From Hoeflea sp. BAL378 (GTDB lineage: Bacteria > Pseudomonadota > Alphaproteobacteria > Rhizobiales > Rhizobiaceae), in assembly GCF_000759435.1 (NCBI RefSeq), contig NZ_JRJG01000136.1:1-36171 (forward strand): 36,171 nt of DNA, read 5' to 3'. Positions 25,245 through 34,123 of this stretch are shown piece after piece. Under the pieces are notes generated by a model. That model did no database searches, had not been told where the DNA came from, and worked only from the letters and a program-made list of their open reading frames with translations. Within the stretch, counting starts at the first letter, position 1; each line of letters opens with the position of its first letter. The translations under genes and the position numbers were made by a program.

Positions 25245-26129
25245 TCAGCCGGCGGGGCGCCGCCGCAGCATCGGGCCGAGTTCGGCCAGCAGAATGGCCG
25301 CGAAAATGAGCAGGCCGCCGGCGTAACCGAGCGGCGGAACCTGCTCGCCCAGCAGCAGGGCCGCGAACAGCGCGGCAAACAGCGATTCCGTCGACAGGAA
25401 GATCGCCGCCTGCGGCGCGGTGGTGTAGCGCTGGCCGATGACCTGGAGGGTGAAGGCCAGACCTGTCGCCACCACCCCGGCATAGAGGATTTCCGGCAGG
25501 GCGCCGCCGAGCGAGGCGAGATCGAGCGGCTCGGTGGCGAGCCCCGCGCCAAGCCCGAGGATCGCGGCCAGCGCGAACTGCACGAAGGACAGCGTCAGCG
25601 GCCGCCCGCTCGGCCCGACATAGCGGCCGACCAGGATGACCTGCACCGCATACATGAAGGCGCAGCCGATGGTGAGCAGGTCGCCGGCGTTGAGGTCGCC
25701 CAGGCTGCCGCCGGCCAGCATCCAGATGCCGACGAAGGTCATCAGCACCGCCGGCCAGATCACCGGATGCGGCTTCTGGCCGAGGACGAGGAGGGTGATG
25801 AAGGGAACGAACACCACATAGAGCCCGGTGAGGAAACCCGAATTGGTGACATTGGTGATGGTCAGGCCGAACTGCTGCAAGGCCATGGCGAGAAACAGCG
25901 CCAGCCCCACCAGGGCGAAGCCGCCGAGATGGGCGGGCGACACCGGCCGGCCGGCCGCGCGGCTCTCCCGCCAGGCGAAGGGCGCCAGCACGATCGCCGC
26001 CACGAGGAACCTCAGGCCGACGAACAGCAAGGGGCCGATGCTGTCCATGGCGGTGGACTGGGCGACGAAGCCCGCGCCCCAGATGGCGCCGGCAAGCAGC
26101 AGCAGAAGATTGGCGAGATGACGCGGCAT
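25245..26129 (-). CDS. EamA-family (DMT superfamily) transporter
   Basis: A 294-residue inner-membrane protein with ten predicted helices in two EamA repeats. Typical features are the first helix with AGAIWGAGFVAQ, LRFLVAAIVLAPFAWRE after helix two, the ALQQFGLTITNVTNSGFLTGLYVVFVP-type segment around helices three and four, and GEQVPPLGYAGGLLIFAAILLAEL near the end. EamA proteins mostly export amino acids or other metabolites; the substrate is not determinable here. ATG 26129 begins the first helix; upstream open sequence is not membrane-like. The neighbours give no hint of role. Confidence 0.92.
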   Translation of the reverse strand: MPRHLANLLLLLAGAIWGAGFVAQSTAMDSIGPLLFVGLRFLVAAIVLAPFAWRESRAAGRPVSPAHLGGFALVGLALFLAMALQQFGLTITNVTNSGFLTGLYVVFVPFITLLVLGQKPHPVIWPAVLMTFVGIWMLAGGSLGDLNAGDLLTIGCAFMYAVQVILVGRYVGPSGRPLTLSFVQFALAAILGLGAGLATEPLDLASLGGALPEILYAGVVATGLAFTLQVIGQRYTTAPQAAIFLSTESLFAALFAALLLGEQVPPLGYAGGLLIFAAILLAELGPMLRRRPAG

Positions 26130-26333
26130 GGGGCTGTCCGGACGGAAGGGATGGAGATCTTCGGCTAGCAGGTGCGTCCGCCCGGGGCAAGCGGCAAGCC
26201 GGCGGCGGCCGGCCGCCGATCTCGCGGATGTGATCTGCGGCCTGCTTGACTCCCGCCGATCCGGCTTCAAGATCGCGGGAGAGGACGGCGTCGGCCCGAT
26301 GGAAGCGGCCGGTCAAACCAGGGAGAGAGCGTG

Positions 26334-26876
26334 ATGAGCAGGCATGGTCGTGAATTCCTACTGGCCGCCGCGCTGGGACTGGCGGTGTCGCTGCCGGCCT
26401 TCGCCGCCGGGGATGGCGGTTCGGACGGCAAGTCCAGCACATGCGAGAACGGCAAGGTCTGGGACAATCGCCAGAAGAAATGCGTTCCGCCGCAAAGCGG
26501 CGCGCTGGATGACAACAACATCTACGAGGCCGGGCGGGATCTTGCCTATGCCGGCCGCTACGACGAGGCGATCCACGTCCTGAGCCTCGCCTCCGATCGC
26601 AATGACAAGCGCATCCTCAATTTCCTCGGCTACGCCCATCGCAAGGATGGCCGGCTCGAGGTCGGGATCGGCTATTATCGCCAGGCCATCGAGATCGACC
26701 CGGCCTATTCGCTGGTCCGGGAGTATTACGGAGAGGCGCTGCTGATGAAGGGCGATGTCGAGGGCGCCCGTGCCGAACTGGCGACCATCGAGACGCTTTG
26801 CGGCTCCACGACCTGCGAGGAGTACGAAGACCTGGCCGAGGACATCGCGGCTTTCGAGAAAGCCCGCGGCGGCTGA
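26334..26876 (+). CDS. Exported TPR-repeat protein
   Basis: A 180-residue protein with a signal peptide (cleavage after AFA, about residue 24), a short segment with a two-cysteine motif CENGKVWDNRQKKC (a hint of a disulfide loop), then about three tetratricopeptide-like repeats covering residues 55-150, with YDEAIHVLSLA, GYAHRKDGRLEVGIGYYRQAIEIDP and YYGEALLMKGDVEGARAEL. Another cysteine pair follows (CGSTTC). TPRs mediate protein contacts, probably in the periplasm. GGGAGAGAG lies upstream; ATG 26334 is preferred over the adjoining GTG 26331. CTTGAC at 26245-26250 may be the -35 of its promoter. Confidence 0.85.
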   Translation: MSRHGREFLLAAALGLAVSLPAFAAGDGGSDGKSSTCENGKVWDNRQKKCVPPQSGALDDNNIYEAGRDLAYAGRYDEAIHVLSLASDRNDKRILNFLGYAHRKDGRLEVGIGYYRQAIEIDPAYSLVREYYGEALLMKGDVEGARAELATIETLCGSTTCEEYEDLAEDIAAFEKARGG

Positions 26877-26888
26877 TCGGGCAGGGCG

Positions 26889-26911
26889 GACGGGCGCTTT
26901 CCGCGCCCGTC
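26889..26911. terminator. Hairpin between the TPR gene and the DUF1499 gene
   Basis: Perfect 9-bp arms GACGGGCGC (26889-26897) and GCGCCCGTC (26903-26911), 5-base loop, between two convergent stops. No T-tract on either strand. Confidence 0.45.
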
Positions 26912-26925
26912 ACAGCGCGGCGAGA

Positions 26926-27417
26926 TCAGGGGCCGGAGAACAAGGCTTCGAGCCGGGCGCGGTTCTTGCCCATGTCCGATTTGCCGAGCTGTGCCGCCGC
27001 ATAGGCCATCAGTCCGGTGCGGCCGTCGGCCATGGGCCTGGCTTCGAGATGAATCACGTCGGGAAACCGCATCATCGGCGAGTAGGTGACGAAGCGCGCC
27101 TTGCGCGGGTCGCTGCGGTCGTCGACCCGGCGCGCCAGTCCGTCGATCCTGCCCAGCCGCTGCGACAGCCGCTCGATGGCGACCGGCGGGGCGTCGTCGA
27201 CGGGCGGGATCTCGAAATCGGGATTCTCGCAGAGCCCGGGGCTGCAGGCCAGCGCATCGTTGGGCGAGGGGCTGCGCAGGTTCAGGCTGAAATCGCGGGG
27301 GCCGGGATCGGGCGATCCGGCAATCAGCTCCCAGCTCCGTTCGCGGCCGATCAGGACAAAGGCGAGAAGCGCCATCGCAATGAGTGCCGCGCCGCCCAGC
27401 GCGATGGTCTTGATCAT
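26926..27417 (-). CDS. DUF1499 domain-containing membrane-anchored protein
   Basis: A 163-residue protein with an N-terminal hydrophobic helix (about 5-24) that is either an uncleaved anchor or a signal peptide, then a DUF1499 domain. The family-typical sequence SPNDALACSPGLC and a following IPPVDDAPP stretch are visible, and VTYSPMMRFPDVIHLEA is the central strand. The domain's function is unknown. CTGGAG precedes ATG 27417. It lies 73 bp after the sugar dehydrogenase stop on the same strand and may share its transcript. Confidence 0.87.
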   Translation of the reverse strand: MIKTIALGGAALIAMALLAFVLIGRERSWELIAGSPDPGPRDFSLNLRSPSPNDALACSPGLCENPDFEIPPVDDAPPVAIERLSQRLGRIDGLARRVDDRSDPRKARFVTYSPMMRFPDVIHLEARPMADGRTGLMAYAAAQLGKSDMGKNRARLEALFSGP

Positions 27418-27490
27418 GGCTCAACTCCAGCTTTCTCGATCGCAGCCGCCGGCCCTGGCGGGGCCGGGGACCGGAACTCTGCCGGATGGC

Positions 27491-28672
27491 TCAGTCGGTG
27501 ACCGGTTCGGTTCGCGACAGCCGCAGGATCCGGCCGTTGTCCTCGTCGGTCGCCAGCAGCACGGCGCCGTCGGGGGCGACGTGGACGTCGCGGATCCGGC
27601 CGTAGTCGCCCTTGAGCATCCGTTCCTCCGACAGGACTTCGCCGGTTTCGCCGTCGAGGTCAAGCCGGACCAGCAACTGGAATTTCAGCGCCGCGACCAG
27701 GAGGTCGCCCTCCCATTCGGGAAACATCTTGCCGCGATAGACCGCCATGCCGCCCGGCGCGATCGACGGGTCCCAGTAATGGATCGGCTGCTCGAAGCCT
27801 TCGGCGGCGGTGCCGATGCCGATCTCGGCGCCGGAATAGTGGCGGCCGTAGGAGATCTTCGGCCAGCCGTAGTTGCGCCCGGGCTGGGGAAGGTTGACCT
27901 CGTCGCCGCCGCGCGCGCCGTGTTCGACGGCGTAGAGCACGCCGGTCTCGGGATCGATGTCCATGCCCTGCGGGTTGCGGTGGCCGGTCGACCAGATCTC
28001 GGCGGCGCCGCCGCCGCCAGCGAACGGGTTGTCCGCGGGGATCGAGCCGTCGGCGGCAATCCGCAGCACTGACCCCGCATGGTCGTCCGGATCCTGCGCC
28101 CGGTCGCCTTCGCCGCGGTCGCCGATGGTGAAGAACAGGGTGCCGTCCTCCGCCACCGCGATGCGCGAGCCGAAGTGCCGGGCGGTTCCGGTAAACCTGT
28201 TCATGCTGAAGATTTCCGCGACATCGGTCAGCGCGCTGGCATCTTCGGAGAGCCGGGCGCGGGCGATCGCGGTGCCCATGCCGCCGTCGCCGCGGGTGCT
28301 GTAGCTCATGAACAGGGTGCGGCTGGTGGCGAAATCCCTGGCCAGCGCGATGTCGAGCAGGCCGCCCTGGCCGCGGGCCGCCACCTCGGGCAGGCCGGAG
28401 ACGGGCGCGGAGACCTCGCCGTCGCGCACCACGCGCAAGGCGCCGCTGCGCTCGGTGACCAGCAGCGCGCCGTCGGGCAGCGACAGCACCGCCCAGGGAT
28501 GATTGAGGCCGGAGGCGACGGTCTCGACGGTGATGCTCACTTCCTGGGTGGGGACCGTGTCGGCCGCCACCGCCCATTCGGCGGGCGCGGCCACCAGCGC
28601 CATCGCCAGGCCGGCGGCCGGGATGAGGCGCCCAGAACGAACCGGGGCGGGATGGATTGGGGTGTGTGACAT
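27491..28672 (-). CDS. PQQ-dependent soluble aldose sugar dehydrogenase (YliI/Asd type)
   Basis: A 393-residue periplasmic quinoprotein with a six-bladed propeller. A signal peptide is present, with probable cleavage near AVAAD (about residue 37). Family features are GLNHPWAV at the mature N-terminus, LLVTERSG, HFGSRIAVAEDGTLFFTIGDRG, STGHRNPQGMDIDPETG (with the catalytic-type histidine), VEHGARGGDEVNLP and NYGWPKISYG. Such enzymes oxidise aldoses and pass electrons to the respiratory chain; PQQ synthesis genes are not in the window. AAGGAGGTGA, a near-perfect ribosome site, lies 3 bp before ATG 28672, which settles the start although the frame is open much further upstream. Confidence 0.93.
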   Translation of the reverse strand: MSHTPIHPAPVRSGRLIPAAGLAMALVAAPAEWAVAADTVPTQEVSITVETVASGLNHPWAVLSLPDGALLVTERSGALRVVRDGEVSAPVSGLPEVAARGQGGLLDIALARDFATSRTLFMSYSTRGDGGMGTAIARARLSEDASALTDVAEIFSMNRFTGTARHFGSRIAVAEDGTLFFTIGDRGEGDRAQDPDDHAGSVLRIAADGSIPADNPFAGGGGAAEIWSTGHRNPQGMDIDPETGVLYAVEHGARGGDEVNLPQPGRNYGWPKISYGRHYSGAEIGIGTAAEGFEQPIHYWDPSIAPGGMAVYRGKMFPEWEGDLLVAALKFQLLVRLDLDGETGEVLSEERMLKGDYGRIRDVHVAPDGAVLLATDEDNGRILRLSRTEPVTD

Positions 28673-28760
28673 TGTCACCTCCTTGACCGTCTGGTTGGGC
28701 TTCCGGGTGATATGGGGCGCGCGCGGCGGATGAAAAGGTCGCCGCGCGTCAACCTCGCCG

Positions 28761-29312
28761 ATGACGATTGCGAAATTCCGGCTACACTCGCCGGTCATGG
28801 ACAGCGCCGATTCGCGGATTGACGGCATGCACACTGACCCGGGTGCGGCCCGCCGCCGGACCGCCTGGCGCGCCAGCGCGCTGGCGCTGTTCCTGCCGAC
28901 AGTGGTGGTGGCCGTCGGGTATGGCGGCCTGTGGCTCTCTCTCTATATGGCCGGCCGCGGCGAGGGGGCGATTGCCCGGGTCTGCCTGGTGGTGCTGGTC
29001 ATCGGCGTGCCCTGCCTCCTGGCCTATGCCGGCCTGCGGCTGTCGACCACGCGGCTCGCGCTGCGCGGCGCCCATCTGGAGGCGCATCCGGGCTTTCCGG
29101 TGCGCGATCCCGTCGTCGTCGCCTATTCCGCGGTGACAGGCCTCGCGCTCAGGCGCGGGCTTTCGGGGTGGATCACCGGCGCGGGCTCGCTGGTGATAGA
29201 ACGCGATCGGGAAGCGCCGCTGGTGGTGCCAGGGCTGGCGAACCCCGACTCGGCCCTCGCGGCTGTTTCGGAGCGGCTCGCCGCGCTCGGCACACGGGTG
29301 TCACGGGACTGA
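28761..29312 (+). CDS. Small membrane protein with PH-like (bPH2/DUF304-type) domain
   Basis: A protein of up to 183 residues with two adjacent helices (about 38-62 and 70-92 of the longest form) followed by a cytosolic beta-rich part of about 85 residues, with TTRLALRGAHLEAHPGF, a GAGSLVIERD strand and a closing helix SALAAVSERLAALG. That order matches YdbS/YdbT-like bacterial PH domains, but the match is by pattern only. The start is unclear: ATGs at 28761, 28797 and 28827 all fit, and none has a good ribosome site. Its last 12 bp overlap the end of the convergent small gene. Confidence 0.7.
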   Translation: MTIAKFRLHSPVMDSADSRIDGMHTDPGAARRRTAWRASALALFLPTVVVAVGYGGLWLSLYMAGRGEGAIARVCLVVLVIGVPCLLAYAGLRLSTTRLALRGAHLEAHPGFPVRDPVVVAYSAVTGLALRRGLSGWITGAGSLVIERDREAPLVVPGLANPDSALAAVSERLAALGTRVSRD

Positions 29313-29540
29313 CGGAGCGACCGGGGCTCCCCTCGCTGCGTGAGGCGCCTCAGGAGGCGTTACGGTCTGCATCGCGCCGGTCGGGCCGTGCGGACGGAAG
29401 TCAGGCTGGGCGCGGGCCTGGATGACCAGCGCGGCAAGAAGCATCAGGCACCCGACAGCCGCCATCAGCGCAATTCTGATGACAGCGACGCTTTCGCGCC
29501 TGGTGGGCTTGGAGAGAAGGAAGTCGTCATCCGTAAACAT
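29301..29540 (-). CDS. Short single-helix membrane protein, function unknown
   Basis: A 79-residue protein: a 24-residue charged N-terminus (MFTDDDFLLSKPTRRE), one membrane helix about 24-41 (IALMAAVGCLMLLAALVI), then a Pro/Ala-rich periplasmic tail. GGGGAAAG precedes ATG 29540, better than for the in-frame ATG 33 bp earlier, and this supports a real gene. No family recognised. It overlaps the preceding convergent gene by 12 bp. A tandem TGTCAAG repeat lies about 95 bp upstream. Confidence 0.65.
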   Translation of the reverse strand: MFTDDDFLLSKPTRRESVAVIRIALMAAVGCLMLLAALVIQARAQPDFRPHGPTGAMQTVTPPEAPHAARGAPVAPSVP

Positions 29541-29632
29541 GATCTTTCCCCGATCTGTGCTGTTCGGGGACACTTAACTGTCTGAACGCGTCGCCAATCG
29601 GACTGGATTGTGGCAAAGGCGCACACTTGTGG

Positions 29633-29650
29633 TGTCAAGATTATGTCAAG
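29633..29650. promoter_or_regulatory. Tandem TGTCAAG repeat (PHO-box-like spacing)
   Basis: TGTCAAG at 29633-29639 and 29644-29650: an exact heptamer repeat with 11-bp period. The TGTCA cores have the spacing of the PhoB box (CTGTCAT-N4-CTGTCAT). The repeat reads PHO-like on the plus strand, opposite to the small gene it precedes. On the minus strand it reads as two overlapping CTTGACA -35-like elements. Confidence 0.35.
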
Positions 29651-29678
29651 GGTTAACGCAAAGTGAATCGGTTCGCGC

Positions 29679-30617
29679 TTAGCGGGTGCGCTTGCCGAAG
29701 CTGGCGGGGCGGCGGGGCAGGGCGGGCCGCTGCGGGAACGCCGGCGACGGGCCCTCAGCCTGGTCACCATGGGCCAGGACGCCGCGCAGCAGGCCGGAGG
29801 CGCGGAGCGGCTGCTGGGGCGGCTCCTCGGGAAAGCGGTCATCGAAGGTCGCAGGCACGATTTCCGGCCGCGCCAGCGCATAGCCCTGCATAAGCTGCAC
29901 GCCGATCTCCTGGCAGAAGCGGACCTGGTGCTCCTCCTCGAGCCCTTCGAACAGCACGGTGATGCCGCGTTCGATGAACTGCTCCACCATCAGCTTGAGC
30001 AGTCCCAGGCCTGCCGAGGTCTCGGTGAAGCGGCGCACCCAGGCCGCGTCGAACTTGATGAAGTCGGGCCTGAGATCGTCCACCCGCCTGGTGTCGGATT
30101 CGTCGGCGCCGAAATCGTCGACGGCGATCTTGAACAGCCGCGAGCGCAGGCCGTCGACCAGACGGTGGAGCACCGCCTCGTCGCTGCTGCCCTGTTCGGT
30201 GATTTCGCAGACGATCCTGCCCGGACGCAGGCCGGCCTTGATCGTGACCTCGACCATGTGGTCGACCTCGGCGTCGATGTCGGCGACCGCGTCGAACAGG
30301 CCGGGATTGAAATTGATGAACAGCCGGGCCTTCCTGCGGCCGAGCCTGCCCATGTTGAGGATGTGCAGTTCCCGGCACAGGGTGTCGACGGCGATGGCGT
30401 CGTCCTGCTCGACCATCGAGAAGAAATGTCCCGGCGAGACATGCTGACCGGTGCGCTGCGGGCGGATCAGCGCCTCGAAGGCCTCGATGGTCAGGTGGCC
30501 CTGCTGGTCCTGGCTGAAGATCGGCTGGAATGCGGAGCGCAGCACAAAAGGACCGTAGGACGTGGTGTAGAAGCCCCGGTCATCTTGCAGGAAATGCGGA
30601 TCGCGACGCCCTGGCAT
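29679..30617 (-). CDS. Stand-alone EAL-domain protein (putative c-di-GMP phosphodiesterase)
   Basis: A 312-residue protein; the EAL domain fills about residues 20-260 and no GGDEF or sensor domain precedes it. Catalytic positions look mostly kept: the EAL glutamate in EALIRP, asparagine in FINFNP, CEITE, the aspartate pair in AVDDFG, lysine in IKFD, glutamate in FEGLE and glutamine in QGYALARP. However loop 6, normally DFG[TA]GYSS, reads DFGADESD. The last 55 residues are Pro/Arg-rich and probably disordered. It would hydrolyse c-di-GMP if active, lowering biofilm-type signals. No transmembrane part, hence cytosolic. Upstream GGAGA is 11 bp before ATG 30617. Confidence 0.88.
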   Translation of the reverse strand: MPGRRDPHFLQDDRGFYTTSYGPFVLRSAFQPIFSQDQQGHLTIEAFEALIRPQRTGQHVSPGHFFSMVEQDDAIAVDTLCRELHILNMGRLGRRKARLFINFNPGLFDAVADIDAEVDHMVEVTIKAGLRPGRIVCEITEQGSSDEAVLHRLVDGLRSRLFKIAVDDFGADESDTRRVDDLRPDFIKFDAAWVRRFTETSAGLGLLKLMVEQFIERGITVLFEGLEEEHQVRFCQEIGVQLMQGYALARPEIVPATFDDRFPEEPPQQPLRASGLLRGVLAHGDQAEGPSPAFPQRPALPRRPASFGKRTR

Positions 30618-30652
30618 GTCGCGCAGGTCTCCATTTGGCGTGCAGCCGTTAA

Positions 30653-32008
<1,356 letters not shown>

Positions 32009-32029
32009 GCCGCTTTTCCGACGATTGCG

Positions 32030-32055
32030 ACCGGGGCGGCAGCCGCCCCGGTTTC
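32030..32055 (+). terminator. Terminator of aatA
   Basis: ACCGGGGCGGC (32030-32040) and GCCGCCCCGGT (32042-32052) form an 11-bp stem on paper, effectively nine pairs with a 5-base loop, followed by TTC. It lies 22 bp after the stop. Confidence 0.65.
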
Positions 32056-32110
32056 AGGCCTCTTTCCTGGCGGTGAATGTGCGTCTCCGCCGGGTGAACT
32101 TCCCGCCGTG

Positions 32111-32488
32111 TCAGCTCTGATCGACGATGGCGGTGATCTTGCCGTTCTCGACGCGAAACAGCGATGCGCCCGTGAGCGCGATCTCCTGGCCCGCCTTCCA
32201 GCCGTTGGGAAGGTCGAAAGCCACGACCGCCGTGTAGGCAATCTCGGCCAGCGTCGTCTCGGCGACCGTGATCGCGTTGGTCACCTGCTGGTGCCGGGTG
32301 ACGAAGGCGGAGGCGCCGAACTCGGCCATTTCGGCAAAGCCCTGCCTGTCGGATGTCTCGGCCGTCACCGCGCCACCCGCGATGTTGCGGAAGGACACGT
32401 CTTCGGACAGGCACGCCAGCATGGCCGGCACATCCTTGGCGTTGTAGGCGGCGATATAGGCCTTGATGACGTTGGGCAGGTTTTCCAT
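32111..32488 (-). CDS. NTF2-like / SnoaL-like protein
   Basis: A 125-residue cone-shaped alpha+beta protein of the NTF2/SnoaL type: helix VIKAYIAAYNAKDVPAMLACL with the typical early SEDVSFRN, a central pair of strands, and a C-terminal strand pair SLFRVENGKITAIVD. Such proteins are isomerases, hydratases or simple binders; no catalytic pair is evident here. CCGGAG lies 7 bp upstream of ATG 32488. The frame is open further 5' but without family sequence. It stands convergent to aatA; function unknown. Confidence 0.87.
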   Translation of the reverse strand: MENLPNVIKAYIAAYNAKDVPAMLACLSEDVSFRNIAGGAVTAETSDRQGFAEMAEFGASAFVTRHQQVTNAITVAETTLAEIAYTAVVAFDLPNGWKAGQEIALTGASLFRVENGKITAIVDQS

Positions 32489-32590
32489 TGTCGGCTCCGG
32501 ATCAAAACAGCGCGATTCCCTAGCACCGTGATGTGACGAGTGCACGACCGTTTTCTGCCCGGACCGCCCGGAATTAACCCCGCGACGTCC

Positions 32591-32992
32591 TCAGCGCAGC
32601 AGCCAGTACCCCACGCCGGAGACGGCCGCGGTCAGCAGCGTTCCCCAGGCCATGTCGACCAGGCTCATGGCCAGTGGCCAGTTTTTCAGCGTCGACAGGT
32701 TGGTGATGTCGTAGGTCCCGTAGGCGGCGAAGCCGAGGATGGCGCCCAGCAGCAGCGCGTCGGTGAGCGCGCCGGAGCGCGCGGCGGGCGCTGACGCCAG
32801 GATCACGATGGCGGCCGAATACATCACGTAAAACACCGCGGCGATCGACAGTTTCGGGCTTTCGAGCATCAGGTCGCCGAGCTGGCGGCTGTAGAAGCCG
32901 CGGGCAACGAGGCCGAGCCAGACGGCGTCGACGATCAGCAGGAAGGCCGCGGCGCCGGCCCAGGCCTTGAGGAAACCGGCTGGAATGATCAT
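32591..32992 (-). CDS. DUF2177-family membrane protein
   Basis: A 133-residue inner-membrane protein with four helices. The family features are DAVWLGLVARGFYS after helix one, the YGTYDITNLSTLKNWP segment between helices three and four, and SLVDMAWGTLLTA in the last helix. DUF2177 has no assigned activity; members are often near lipid or pigment genes. ATG 32992 (MIIPAG) is preceded by GGGAG at 9 bp. It lies 128 bp downstream of the diacylglycerol-kinase-like gene on the same strand and could share its transcript, which would fit a membrane-lipid context. Confidence 0.88.
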   Translation of the reverse strand: MIIPAGFLKAWAGAAAFLLIVDAVWLGLVARGFYSRQLGDLMLESPKLSIAAVFYVMYSAAIVILASAPAARSGALTDALLLGAILGFAAYGTYDITNLSTLKNWPLAMSLVDMAWGTLLTAAVSGVGYWLLR

Positions 32993-33120
32993 CGGGCGCA
33001 CTCCCGCAGGGCCGGACGGGCGGCGATCGGGCAAAGGATCGTGTCAGGGGTGTTCATGGACATGCCTTTCGAGACTGTTGCGGTTCACCTGATCCTGTAC
33101 GCGGTTTCGGCCCGCGCGGT

Positions 33121-34041
33121 TCAGGCCTCCGTCTCTCCGGCATAGGTATCGGGAACCAGCACGGTCAGCGCGCCTGCATGGCAGACGCATTCGACCTCCT
33201 TGTCGAGCGTCACGATTTCGCCGTCGATGGCGGCCCTGGAGCCGGCGCGCCGGTCGGGAAAGCGCAGCGTCACCTTCTGCGCCGAGGTGGTGGTCACGTC
33301 GGGATCGTCCTGGAGTTTGCCCAGCGCCGCGAGCAGCGTCATGCGCGCGACCGTTGCCGTGGCGAGCGCGCGCGAGCTGTAGACGCCGAGCACGCCGCCG
33401 TCGAGAACCGTGGCGTAGGAGAGGGGGGTGTCGCCGAAGATGTTGTTGGAGACCGAGATCATCGAGACGGTGGGGCGCGAGGCGCCCGAGCCGGTGTCGA
33501 TCTCCACGCCGAAGCGCGGCGGGTTCATGATCACCCGCGCCAGGGTGTTGAGGGTGGAGGCGATCTTGCGGGCGCGGGTCGAGGTGTCGAGCTTGTCGCG
33601 CTCGCGCACCAGCCTTGCATGCAGGCCGACCGAGAACTGGTGAATGAAGGGGCGGCCATTGGCGGTGGCGATGTCGAGCGGCCGCGCCGTGGCGGTGGCC
33701 AGCGCCTCGACGGCCGCCTGCGGATCGAGCGGCAGGCCGAGGCTGCGGGCGTAAAGGTTCATCGTGCCGAGCGGGATCACGCCCAGCGTCTTGCCGGAGT
33801 GGAAACAGGCGGTCGCGGCGGCCGAAATCGTGCCGTCGCCGCCGCCCGCGACGATCGTGCCGGTGTCCTTGTCCTCTGCCGCCGCGTCGAGCGCCTTGAC
33901 CAGGTCCTTGCCCGAGACCAGGCGGACCACGCAGTCATTCTCCGGGCCGGCCAGCCGGGCGCAGGCCATGTCGCCGAATTCGCGTGCATCCATTCCCCGA
34001 ATGGTGCCGCCATCCTGATTGAGAATCATGGTGATTCGCAT
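33121..34041 (-). CDS. Diacylglycerol/sphingosine kinase-family protein
   Basis: A 306-residue cytosolic lipid kinase of the DAGKc family. The nucleotide-binding signature GGGDGTIS is at about 66-73, the PLGTMNLYARSLGLP segment follows near 90-104, and the C-terminal beta-sandwich has DGGVLGVYSSRAL and a final AIDGEIV strand with a conserved acidic residue. Members phosphorylate diacylglycerol or other lipid alcohols with ATP; the specific lipid is not readable. ATG 34041 has AAGGGA 7 bp upstream. The preceding LysR gene is 82 bp away on the same strand. Confidence 0.92.
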   Translation of the reverse strand: MRITMILNQDGGTIRGMDAREFGDMACARLAGPENDCVVRLVSGKDLVKALDAAAEDKDTGTIVAGGGDGTISAAATACFHSGKTLGVIPLGTMNLYARSLGLPLDPQAAVEALATATARPLDIATANGRPFIHQFSVGLHARLVRERDKLDTSTRARKIASTLNTLARVIMNPPRFGVEIDTGSGASRPTVSMISVSNNIFGDTPLSYATVLDGGVLGVYSSRALATATVARMTLLAALGKLQDDPDVTTTSAQKVTLRFPDRRAGSRAAIDGEIVTLDKEVECVCHAGALTVLVPDTYAGETEA

Positions 34042-34123
34042 GTGAGATCCCTTGAGCATGAACGCCCGCAGCTTAACGGCACGGCGCTCGTAAAGTTCCA
34101 CGTCGACCCGCCGGCGCGGCCGG

